From positions 1-6,541 of the forward strand of contig JAISAX010000476.1 of the NCBI GenBank assembly GCA_031266495.1: a stretch of 6,541 nt of DNA, written 5' to 3'. Under the pieces are notes generated by a model. That model made no database searches and was not told the origin of the DNA. It saw only the letters and a list, made by a program, of their open reading frames with translations. Both the position numbers and the translations under genes were made by a program. The stretch is from Opitutaceae bacterium. Its GTDB lineage: Bacteria; Verrucomicrobiota; Verrucomicrobiae; Opitutales; Opitutaceae. The first letter of the stretch is position 1. Each line of letters begins with the position of its first letter. This document shows, piece by piece, positions 1-5,317 of the stretch.

Positions 1-207
1 GGTTTTGCCTTGCGTATCGAGTCGTTCGATACCGTGCACGTCGCCTCTGGAGGTGATGGCGACGCGGAGCGCGTCGCCCGCGATTTCCCAGCCGCTGGAG
101 GCGCTTCCCGTGACGGAAACGGGTCCGGCCGGCAGAGGCGGAAGGACGTGCGCGACAGCGGCGAGCGACGCGAGTGTGGAAAGGACAAGGGTTTTGGCGG
201 GAATCAT
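1..207 (-). CDS. Exported protein, N-terminal fragment (cut by window edge)
   Basis: This is the first 69 codons of a leftward gene that continues beyond the left edge. The start is the ATG at 207-205. An in-frame TGA lies six codons upstream and no other start codon lies between, so the start is well fixed. The N-terminus (MIPAKTLVLSTLASLAAVAH) has one lysine and a hydrophobic stretch and looks like a Sec signal peptide, with cleavage probably near residues 19-27. The visible mature part (GWEIAGDALRVAITSRGDVH, residues 39-58, then IERLDTQGKT) alternates in a beta-strand-like way. It resembles the N-terminal beta-sandwich start of some large secreted carbohydrate-active enzymes, but this is too short to name a family. 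It lies 124 bases after the hydrolase gene on the same strand and has no Shine-Dalgarno site. GC-rich codon use differs from the hydrolase upstream. Sure of a coding start; function unknown. Confidence 0.72.
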   Translation of the reverse strand, partial: MIPAKTLVLSTLASLAAVAHVLPPLPAGPVSVTGSASSGWEIAGDALRVAITSRGDVHGIERLDTQGKT

Positions 208-226
208 GATAACGAGTGGTCAGGGG

Positions 227-252
227 AAAAAAAAGGGGGGGGGGGAGGGGGG
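227..252 (-). repeat. Poly-pyrimidine tract (A8-G11-A-G6 on plus) before the truncated gene
   Basis: The plus strand reads eight A, eleven G, one A and six G. On the sense strand of the truncated leftward gene this is a C6-T-C11-T8 leader element about 20-45 bases before its ATG. A homopolymer of this length is prone to slippage and to sequencing error, so the exact count is uncertain. Confidence 0.8.
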
Positions 253-256
253 AGCA

Positions 257-269
257 TATACTTTGTATA
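257..269. promoter_or_regulatory. AT-rich palindrome, possible promoter or operator
   Basis: TATAC-TTT-GTATA is a perfect 5-bp inverted repeat with a 3-bp spacer, in the gap before the truncated leftward gene. It is the most AT-rich spot of that gap and offers TATA-like hexamers (TATACA, TATATG on the minus strand) as -10 elements. No good -35 is visible, so the promoter role is a guess. Confidence 0.3.
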
Positions 270-284
270 ACCGAAGGTACGCGG

Positions 285-313
285 ATTGGTCATAACCACA
301 GGCCGCGACCAAT
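285..313. other. Inverted repeat ATTGGTC / GACCAAT downstream of the hydrolase gene
   Basis: ATTGGTC (285-291) and GACCAAT (307-313) form a perfect 7-bp stem with a 15-base loop, starting 19 bases after the hydrolase stop codon. No T-run follows on the minus strand, so it does not meet the usual intrinsic terminator pattern. It could be a weak terminator, an mRNA-end stabiliser or a dyad operator for the next gene. Confidence 0.35.
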
Positions 314-331
314 AATTCAGGCTGCGTTTTA

Positions 332-2368
332 TTATTGTTCCGGTTTTGCCAATTGTATCAGATCGGGGACATCGTATTCGAGCAATGCTCCGTGCACGAG
401 ATTTGTAATCGGATAAAACGAGCGGCCTGCCTGAACAACATCATGCCATGAGCGGACCGGTTTATCGAGTTTCACGCCGGAAAAAAGCGTTGGCTCCAGC
501 ACGGCGGCATGCAATGCGACAAGTCCAACCGTCTCGCCTGACGCAACAAGTCCGGATTTTTGTCCGGAATTGTTTTCCGACAGCCAACGCGCAATGACCA
601 ACAAATCTTCCGTCCTCATGCCAATACAGGATTTGCCAAGCAAATACGCCAGGTAATAATCGGTTCCGTCCGTGCCAAACCATTTGTGGTCGAAATAGTG
701 TGAACGTATCGCCTGCGTTTCACCCAGACCTCGAAGATCAACCGCAATAACCGTTTTATTGTTGCGGAGCAATGTCCCGATTCGCGGCAAGTCCGCTGTT
801 TTGCTTTTCTCGTGCAAGAATAGTACGGTTCCTTCCGGTTTTGCTTTCGGGATGAATTTTAGCGCCGGAAGAAGAATTTTCCCGTTTTCCGTTTTGATCA
901 AGAGGCGTTCAATATTGGCGGCGGTTGTTTTTACTATTTCGGGGATGCCGGTTTTTCCCTTGTTTTCAACAGAGGCCGCCGGAAGTTCCGCAAGGGAACG
1001 AATGCCGGCAATGGTCCGGATCGTCGCGACAAATTTGTTGTTGTCGCGGTTTTTGTTTTTTGTTTTCCGGGCGGCAAGCAATTCATCATTATAATCGCGG
1101 TTCAGGTCGAATGTTGATCTGGCTCCGGCGATTTTCAAAACCTGGCCGTCAGGGGTCGCCATCAATTCATCCGGTCTGGATACGGGCATATCCGGGGCTT
1201 CGGTGACTTGTTCATCACGGCCGGCAAGCCAGCGGAGCATCCAGCGAACCGCGCCTTCGCGCAAGTGCCGATGCCAGCCGTGGTTGCCGTCGTGTTCGAT
1301 AATCGCCATTTTTTCGGCGTACCCGAAACGATCAAAAATCCGTTTGGCGTTTCGCGCCGTTTTCCATGCGTCTTCAACCGGGAAAAAGTCTTTTGTCGCG
1401 GTTTCGAGCAGAACCGGTTTTGGCGCGCGCATGATACAATAATCAACGTGATCCATCCCGAACGCGAGTTGGCCGAAAATATTCTGTTCGGCGTCTTGCG
1501 GCCCGATCCGGGGGAGTATGGAATCGTACAGGCCGCAAAGATAACAGCTTGGCGCCGCAACCGCGACACGGTCATCCAGGGCCATGATATACGAGGTTTG
1601 CGTTCCGCCGCCGCTGTTTCCCGCGACACCAATTTTGTCCGGTATCACATCGGGGCGGCTTTGAAGATAATCAATGGCCCGGACCATGTCCCAATATTCA
1701 AAGGTAGCCGTGTTGCGGCCAAGCAAAATGCTTCCCGCGCCAATATTATTGTGATCGGCGACACCTCTTTCCTTGTCGGTCAGGGACTGGGAGCGTTCTC
1801 CCTGGGAAACGGGATCAATGGACATCGCGAGCAATCCGTTCGATGCGGCAAGGGCCGCGGCTTTTTGATAGATTTCGGACGATTTTGCGAGATCGGTGTG
1901 TCCGCTGACAATCAGTACGGCGGGCCAGGGCGGTTTGAATCGTGTTGCATCCGGCAAAAATACGGCGGAGGAAACCCGGAATTGCGGGATGCTCTCGAAA
2001 AGGAGCAGTTCAATACGATAAGCATTTTTACCGGGGATTCCTTTTTCAACGGTTTTTGTGATTTGCGGATTCAGCGGTGCGTTCCGGTCCCAGGTTTGGC
2101 CGAGTTGTTGCAGAAAAAACTTTTTTCGTTCCGCCTGGTATTTTTTAATATCATCCACGGTTTCGAGTTTATCATAACGCTGTTGCCAGACGGTTCCGGC
2201 TTTGGCGATTTCACCGGCAAGGAATTCTTCCACCATTTTTTCCGGTCTGGCATCGGCGGAGAGAATAGTGCCGTTAAACGGTTTTCCCGCGCTCTGCGCC
2301 TGGAGCCAATAGGCCGGAGAAAAAAAGCAGCAAATGATAAACAGAATAAAAGGGATCGTTCGTGGCAT
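332..2368 (-). CDS. Secreted two-domain alpha/beta hydrolase, acetyl-xylan-esterase-like
   Basis: The product is 678 residues. The start is the ATG giving MPRTIPF. The reading frame stays open for another 304 codons upstream, but that part is an out-of-frame shadow of the next gene and lacks a signal peptide at its start. Residues 1-24 form a Sec signal peptide, probably cut after LQA. Residues about 110-385 are an alpha/beta-hydrolase fold: strand PAVLIVSGH (149-157), DPVSQGER (185-192), nucleophile elbow GNSGG with Ser252, probable acid Asp327 in KDFFP, and His363 in GNHGW. This spacing fits the acetyl-xylan esterase / dienelactone-hydrolase-like secreted families, which remove ester groups from carbohydrates. 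Residues about 512-670 look like a second, degenerate hydrolase domain (TVLFLHE, VDLRGLGET, LVASGETVG) without a proper G-x-S-x-G. Probable site of action is the periplasm or outside the cell. Base composition is notably less GC-rich than most of the surroundings, suggesting a separate origin. Exact substrate is not readable; a peptidase of the S9 type is a less likely alternative. Confidence 0.88.
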   Translation of the reverse strand: MPRTIPFILFIICCFFSPAYWLQAQSAGKPFNGTILSADARPEKMVEEFLAGEIAKAGTVWQQRYDKLETVDDIKKYQAERKKFFLQQLGQTWDRNAPLNPQITKTVEKGIPGKNAYRIELLLFESIPQFRVSSAVFLPDATRFKPPWPAVLIVSGHTDLAKSSEIYQKAAALAASNGLLAMSIDPVSQGERSQSLTDKERGVADHNNIGAGSILLGRNTATFEYWDMVRAIDYLQSRPDVIPDKIGVAGNSGGGTQTSYIMALDDRVAVAAPSCYLCGLYDSILPRIGPQDAEQNIFGQLAFGMDHVDYCIMRAPKPVLLETATKDFFPVEDAWKTARNAKRIFDRFGYAEKMAIIEHDGNHGWHRHLREGAVRWMLRWLAGRDEQVTEAPDMPVSRPDELMATPDGQVLKIAGARSTFDLNRDYNDELLAARKTKNKNRDNNKFVATIRTIAGIRSLAELPAASVENKGKTGIPEIVKTTAANIERLLIKTENGKILLPALKFIPKAKPEGTVLFLHEKSKTADLPRIGTLLRNNKTVIAVDLRGLGETQAIRSHYFDHKWFGTDGTDYYLAYLLGKSCIGMRTEDLLVIARWLSENNSGQKSGLVASGETVGLVALHAAVLEPTLFSGVKLDKPVRSWHDVVQAGRSFYPITNLVHGALLEYDVPDLIQLAKPEQ

Positions 2369-2383
2369 CGGATCAAACCGGAT

Positions 2384-2417
2384 TGTGTGTGTGCGGGGGG
2401 GGGGGGGAGGGGGGAGG
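2384..2417 (-). repeat. Composite module (TG)5-C-G13-A-G6-A-GG in the hydrolase leader
   Basis: On the plus strand the order is five TG dinucleotides, C, thirteen G, A, six G, A, GG. On the sense strand it is a C-rich, then CA-repeat leader ending about 15 bases before the hydrolase ATG. An almost identical module lies at 4316-4341. There is no Shine-Dalgarno site between it and the start codon. Confidence 0.85.
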
Positions 2418-2451
2418 CCGGATGGGCAGATGGAAGGATGGAGCGGAATGC

Positions 2452-3351
2452 CTACGGAGCGAAGCCGTGGATTTCCACTTCGTAGAGGATGCCGCCCATG
2501 GCGGCGGTGGGGCCGGGACGGCGGCTCACACTGGCTCCGAGGCGGAGGTTGACGTAGCGGGCGGTGCGGGAGGTGAGGGAGGTGCGGGAGGTGCGGGAGG
2601 CCGGGGAGGCGGCGACAAATTCCACCGGGGTTGACCGGCCTTTCGGAATCGTGAGCGAGCCGAACAGCCGGAAGTCGTTGTCGGCGGGTTTTGCAGGATC
2701 GGCGAATTCGCTGGCGGTGTAGCATTCCTGTTCGCCGCTCCAGCGGTGGCCGCCGCCCTGGTCGTGTATCCAGAGAACAACTTTCGTCACCCGGTATTCG
2801 GCGCCGAGATCGAAGAGGATGTCGAATTGTCCGGTGTTGGCGCCGGCTTCGGATACGTCGCCCCGGCTCAGCACGTTGATCCAGCCGGAGACGGGGGCGG
2901 TGGCGCGTCGGGTGGTGTCCGTCACGCCGTCGGTCAGTTCGCCCGACCGGACGGGAACAGGGGCGGCGTTGGCGCCGGTATCGACGAGTTCGCCGTCGCG
3001 GGTGGATGGGCCGCCGTTGGTGCTGGCGTGCAGTCCTTGCGGTTTCGCGCTGCCGCTGCCACCACCGCCGCCCGGGTAAAACATGCGGGTGAAGGGCGTG
3101 ATGTTTTTCCGCGAGGCGTCGCCGCGCGCGAAGTAGGTGTAGGCGCCGGTTTCGCGGACTTCGGGACGCCGGAGGAGATTTTCGACGGGTTGCGCGTGTG
3201 TGGCGGTTTGTGCGTGTGCGTGTGCGTTTGTGGTCCGGGCGGCAAGCAGGCCGGAGAGCAGGGCCGTGGTGAGCGCACAATAAACAAGGCGTTGGCGTCG
3301 GCGATGGTGACAGCGGTGTGGCGGGTCAGGGCGATGGTTGGTGATCATCAT
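2452..3351 (-). CDS. Secreted protein with discoidin (F5/8 type C)-like domain
   Basis: The product is 299 residues from the first of two adjacent ATG codons (3351 and 3348). The open frame reaches 84 codons further up, but that stretch is antisense-like shadow of the PEP-CTERM gene. A basic, His/Arg-rich N-region (residues 7-21) precedes a hydrophobic core (about 22-38) and an Ala/His-rich segment, so it is exported. Residues about 150-299 look like a galactose-binding, F5/8 type C-like beta-sandwich: FDILFDLGAEYRVTKVVLWI (176-195), ARYVNLRLG (264-272) and a closing GGILYEVEIHG (286-296). Such domains bind sugars or surfaces; no catalytic motif is seen. A Gly5 run (94-98) and an SRT/SLT tripeptide repeat (252-263) are low-complexity inserts. 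It starts 43 bases after the PEP-CTERM stop and ends 83 bases before the hydrolase start, so it is probably in one transcription unit with them. Family call is from pattern only. Confidence 0.78.
   Translation of the reverse strand: MMITNHRPDPPHRCHHRRRQRLVYCALTTALLSGLLAARTTNAHAHAQTATHAQPVENLLRRPEVRETGAYTYFARGDASRKNITPFTRMFYPGGGGGSGSAKPQGLHASTNGGPSTRDGELVDTGANAAPVPVRSGELTDGVTDTTRRATAPVSGWINVLSRGDVSEAGANTGQFDILFDLGAEYRVTKVVLWIHDQGGGHRWSGEQECYTASEFADPAKPADNDFRLFGSLTIPKGRSTPVEFVAASPASRTSRTSLTSRTARYVNLRLGASVSRRPGPTAAMGGILYEVEIHGFAP
2564..2608 (-). repeat. Five tandem 9-bp units inside the discoidin-like gene
   Basis: The plus strand shows GTGCGGGAG, GTGAGGGAG, GTGCGGGAG, GTGCGGGAG and GCCGGGGAG in direct succession. 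The unit is a multiple of three, so a change in copy number would add or remove tripeptides (SRT/SLT) without breaking the frame. It lies in what should be a loop just before the ARYVNLRL strand of the domain. Confidence 0.8.
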
Positions 3352-3394
3352 GATAACTGAAGGGCGCGAAGCCGGGACGAGCGCGTGGATCGTG

Positions 3395-4216
3395 TCAGCG
3401 TTTGCGGCGAAGGAGCCGGAGTCCGGCGGCGATGACGAGCGTGGCAAAGCCGAATCCGGCGGCGGCAGCGGAGGGTTCGGGGATGGGCGCGGTGGCGGCG
3501 AGCGTGAAATCGATGTCCAGTCCGGAGCGGCCGGCGGCGATGTCGTTGTATCGGCTGAGCATGTAGGCGACGTGTGCGCCGTTGGGCGAGCCTGTCGCGT
3601 CAAAACGCCAACGGTAACTTACCGATGTGACGGGAGCGCCGTCCTCCAGTTCGCCCAGCACGAGGGATCCCAGAAGGGAGGATTGGTCTATGGATACCCA
3701 GCTTGCATTGTCAAATGGTCCGAATGTGTAAATCTGTATCCAGTTTCCACTGCCATTTACACTGATTTCACCATAAAGCCGGGTGGTGGAACCGGTGTAT
3801 CCACCAAACGTGCGGAAGCTGTCGGTGTTCACGGTGATGGTTTCCACGGTGTAACCGGTCGCGGAAAAATCGAAGGTGTACGTTACGCTGCCGGTCAACG
3901 CGTTGGCAGTGAACCAGCGGCTTGAGCCAGCCGTGTAGTTGCTGCCGCTCTGGCGGACTGTGTTGTCCAGGCCGGCAATCGTGGCAGTGCTCCAGATGCT
4001 GGAGAGGTTGGTGTAGTCGAAGGCGCTGTAATTCCAGGTGTAGTGGCCGTCTCCGGACGAGGTGATACCGGGATCATCCGGAGATACGGAGATGGCGGCG
4101 GAGAGGAGGCTGGGCTGGCTGACGCCCGCGAGGGCGAGCAGAAGCGCGACTGTCCGGGCCAGTCGGCGCGAGGTGCGGCGAGACAACAGGTCTGTGTTTT
4201 GGTCTGTGTTTTTCAT
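3395..4216 (-). CDS. PEP-CTERM sorting-signal surface protein
   Basis: The product is 273 residues. The start is the ATG giving MKNTDQ. The frame is open further up but that part covers the intergenic repeats. Residues 1-40 are a signal peptide with a twin-Arg-rich n-region (RRTSRRLAR, 13-21) and core VALLLALAG. The mature part (41-243) is rich in Ser, Thr, Gly and Tyr with beta-type alternation and no domain I can name. The C-terminus is a textbook PEP-CTERM signal: P-E-P at 246-248, a hydrophobic span (about 249-266) and the basic tail RLLRRKR (267-273). In known systems exosortase cuts at this signal and the protein is anchored or exported, often together with exopolysaccharide. No exosortase gene is in the window. 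The middle of the gene (around 3661-3780) drops to about 40-52% GC. It starts 139 bases after the prepilin-like gene and is followed closely by the discoidin-like gene, suggesting a shared surface role. Confidence 0.9.
   Translation of the reverse strand: MKNTDQNTDLLSRRTSRRLARTVALLLALAGVSQPSLLSAAISVSPDDPGITSSGDGHYTWNYSAFDYTNLSSIWSTATIAGLDNTVRQSGSNYTAGSSRWFTANALTGSVTYTFDFSATGYTVETITVNTDSFRTFGGYTGSTTRLYGEISVNGSGNWIQIYTFGPFDNASWVSIDQSSLLGSLVLGELEDGAPVTSVSYRWRFDATGSPNGAHVAYMLSRYNDIAAGRSGLDIDFTLAATAPIPEPSAAAAGFGFATLVIAAGLRLLRRKR
4189..4212 (-). repeat. Perfect 12-bp tandem duplication after the PEP-CTERM start codon
   Basis: GGTCTGTGTTTT occurs twice in succession (4189-4200 and 4201-4212). On the sense strand it encodes KNTDQNTD, residues 2-9, directly after the initiator methionine. 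It is in frame and makes the start region A-rich. Confidence 0.85.
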
Positions 4217-4236
4217 TGTGTGCGGAGGTGGAAAGC

Positions 4237-4292
4237 CGGAGATCGGAAGTTGGAAGTCGAAGGTCGAAGGTCGGAAGGCGGAGGCCGGAGGA
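4237..4292. repeat. Heptamer array, eight degenerate 7-bp units
   Basis: Read on the plus strand, the units are CGGAGAT, CGGAAGT, TGGAAGT, CGAAGGT, CGAAGGT, CGGAAGG, CGGAGGC and CGGAGGA. The array fills the leader of the PEP-CTERM gene, ending about 20 bases before its ATG. It has no stop-free coding sense that I would trust. Its role is unknown; it may be a slippage-born intergenic repeat or a spaced protein-binding array. Confidence 0.75.
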
Positions 4293-4315
4293 GCGGTTGT
4301 GAAGATGGTTGTGGA

Positions 4316-4341
4316 TGTGTGTGTGCGGGGGGGGGGGGAGG
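4316..4341 (-). repeat. Composite module (TG)5-C-G12-A-GG in the PEP-CTERM leader
   Basis: This is the second copy of the module at 2384-2417, with twelve instead of thirteen G. It begins 15 bases after the stop codon of the prepilin-like gene and lies 100 bases before the PEP-CTERM start, with the heptamer array in between. Confidence 0.85.
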
Positions 4342-4355
4342 AAGGGGCGGCGGAG

Positions 4356-5126
4356 TTACCAGTCGTAGCCGCGATATTTGCGGGGTTCTCCGGAAGGTGG
4401 TCTGGCTGCGAAATAATCGGCATGCACGCCGGGGCTGATCGTGTTCACGTCGCCGCCCAGATACGTATTGTCTTTGTAACGACGGATGCTGCCGTCCACA
4501 AAAGACATGTTGGCGTAGCCGTCGCCCCAGCCGCCTCGCTGGCCGCCGTTGAGATTGGCCAGAAGCATGGCGTCGGAGGGACGGACAACCGTGCTCAGTT
4601 TCACGCCGATGAAGGTGGAGCCGATGGGCGGATGTTCCCTGACGACGCGCGTCCACAGCGGCCAGAAAAACACGAAGCGCCCGAGCCAGGGGTGTTCCTT
4701 GTTGCCCGCCGCAAGCAGGGCATGGCGGGTAACGGGGCATATCCAGGCGGGAGAGCCAGGCTGGAGAATGGTGGTGTTGTCCCGCGGAACCGGCAGATAG
4801 GGTTTCATCAGTTCGTACCGGATGTAGCCGCGTCCGAGGTGGGACTCGTCGGAGAGGCTGCCGTCCCAGCGGTCGGGCAGGGAGTCGCGGTTGTCCGCGG
4901 CATAGTTGAGGATGGCCACGGTGCAGGCGCGCAGGTGCGAGATGCTTTTTGTCCGGTTGGCGGCGTCGCGGGCTTTGCGGATGCCGTAGAACGAAAGCGC
5001 CGCGAGGATGCCGATGATGGCGATGACGGTGAGCAATTCGACCAGGGTGAATCCTCGCGCCGGTGAAACGCGGATGCGGGGGATGGGGATGCGGGGAAAA
5101 ACGGGTGGACGGAATGGAATGCTCAT
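4356..5126 (-). CDS. Prepilin-type N-methylation domain protein (pseudopilin-like)
   Basis: The product is 256 residues. A Pro/Arg-rich leader of 25 residues ends in the type IV prepilin site ARG|FTLVE (cleavage between Gly25 and Phe26, Glu at mature position 5), followed by the hydrophobic helix LLTVIAIIGILAALSFYGI (31-49). The rest is a soluble C-terminal domain with SPAWICP (125-131) and a closing FVDGS (209-213). This matches the large verrucomicrobial, planctomycete and lentisphaeral family of prepilin-like proteins with an H-X9-DG ending, although here the expected His (position 201) is Gly. Prepilin peptidase should process it and it should sit in the inner membrane or in a pseudopilus; the family's job is not settled. 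It is the first gene of the leftward set and is divergent from the LacI-type regulator, an arrangement often seen near sugar-use genes in these phyla. No Shine-Dalgarno site precedes the ATG at 5126. Confidence 0.92.
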   Translation of the reverse strand: MSIPFRPPVFPRIPIPRIRVSPARGFTLVELLTVIAIIGILAALSFYGIRKARDAANRTKSISHLRACTVAILNYAADNRDSLPDRWDGSLSDESHLGRGYIRYELMKPYLPVPRDNTTILQPGSPAWICPVTRHALLAAGNKEHPWLGRFVFFWPLWTRVVREHPPIGSTFIGVKLSTVVRPSDAMLLANLNGGQRGGWGDGYANMSFVDGSIRRYKDNTYLGGDVNTISPGVHADYFAARPPSGEPRKYRGYDW

Positions 5127-5145
5127 GGGGAATGGACTCGATAGA

Positions 5146-5240
5146 ACAGAATGGAACGTGACAGGAACGGGACTGGAGCGGGACGGGAGCGGAACGGGCT
5201 GGAACGGACCGGATCGGAACGGGCTGGATGGAGCGGACCG
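5146..5240. repeat. Degenerate pentamer-period array (GGAAC/GGGAC/GGAGC)
   Basis: The stretch is built of short GGAAC-, GGGAC- and GGAGC-like words with a 5-base period and a slip near 5189. The clearest part is CGGAACGGGCTGGA, present exactly at 5190-5203 and again at 5215-5228, 25 bases apart. It occupies most of the gap between the divergent prepilin-like and regulator genes, on the prepilin side. Function unknown. Confidence 0.6.
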
Positions 5241-5275
5241 GGCGGGCAGGAAGATCAGGCAGACTCATGCATACG

Positions 5276-5281
5276 TTGACA
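5276..5281 (+). promoter_or_regulatory. Possible -35 element (TTGACA) for the regulator gene
   Basis: This is an exact TTGACA hexamer 36 bases before the regulator's chosen ATG. The best -10-like word downstream, TGTAAC at 5304-5309, is 22 bases away, which is too far for a usual sigma-70 promoter, and the 17-18-base spacing offers only poor hexamers. Weak evidence. Confidence 0.25.
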
Positions 5282-5303
5282 GGGCGGGGCAATGGGCACA
5301 GCG

Positions 5304-5317
5304 TGTAACTCGTTACA
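5304..5317. promoter_or_regulatory. LacI-family-type operator palindrome at the regulator start
   Basis: TGTAAC-TC-GTTACA is a perfect 6-bp inverted repeat with a 2-bp centre. The outer bases fit the TGTAA...TTACA type of site bound by several LacI/GalR proteins such as CcpA, although the usual central CG is TC here. It overlaps the first base of the chosen start codon of the LacI-type gene and lies in the divergent promoter region, as expected for autoregulation. Binding itself is inferred. Confidence 0.6.

Noticed and set aside
1208..2485. Long 425-codon plus-strand frame opposite the hydrolase gene
   Set aside because: It is the antisense of a well-supported gene with an export signal and catalytic motifs; its own translation has no recognisable domain or signal.
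3190..3235. TG-rich stretch as a third copy of the (TG)n-G module
   Set aside because: It lies inside the signal-peptide region of the discoidin-like gene (HAHAQTATHAQ), lacks the G homopolymer and is interrupted; explained by the coded His/Ala/Thr repeat.
2369..3280. Upstream extension of the hydrolase frame, giving a 982-residue fusion-like protein
   Set aside because: The added 304 residues overlap the discoidin-like gene on the same strand in another frame, are Arg/Pro/His-rich as expected of a shadow, and would bury the clear signal peptide starting at 2368.
3612..3624. Palindrome CGGTAA-C-TTACCG as a second operator
   Set aside because: It lies deep inside the PEP-CTERM coding region, has an odd-length centre and differs from the site at the regulator start; probably chance.
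4217..4423. N-terminal extension of the PEP-CTERM protein across the repeats
   Set aside because: It would translate the poly-G module and heptamer array and place the signal peptide in the middle of the protein.
4189..5240. Repeats as a CRISPR array
   Set aside because: Units are 5-12 bases long and directly adjacent, with no spacers of uniform length and no cas genes.
5008..5316. Longer start for the LacI-type protein at 5008
   Set aside because: It runs antisense through the start of the prepilin-like gene and through the pentamer array, and nothing in it looks like a LacI-family N-terminus.
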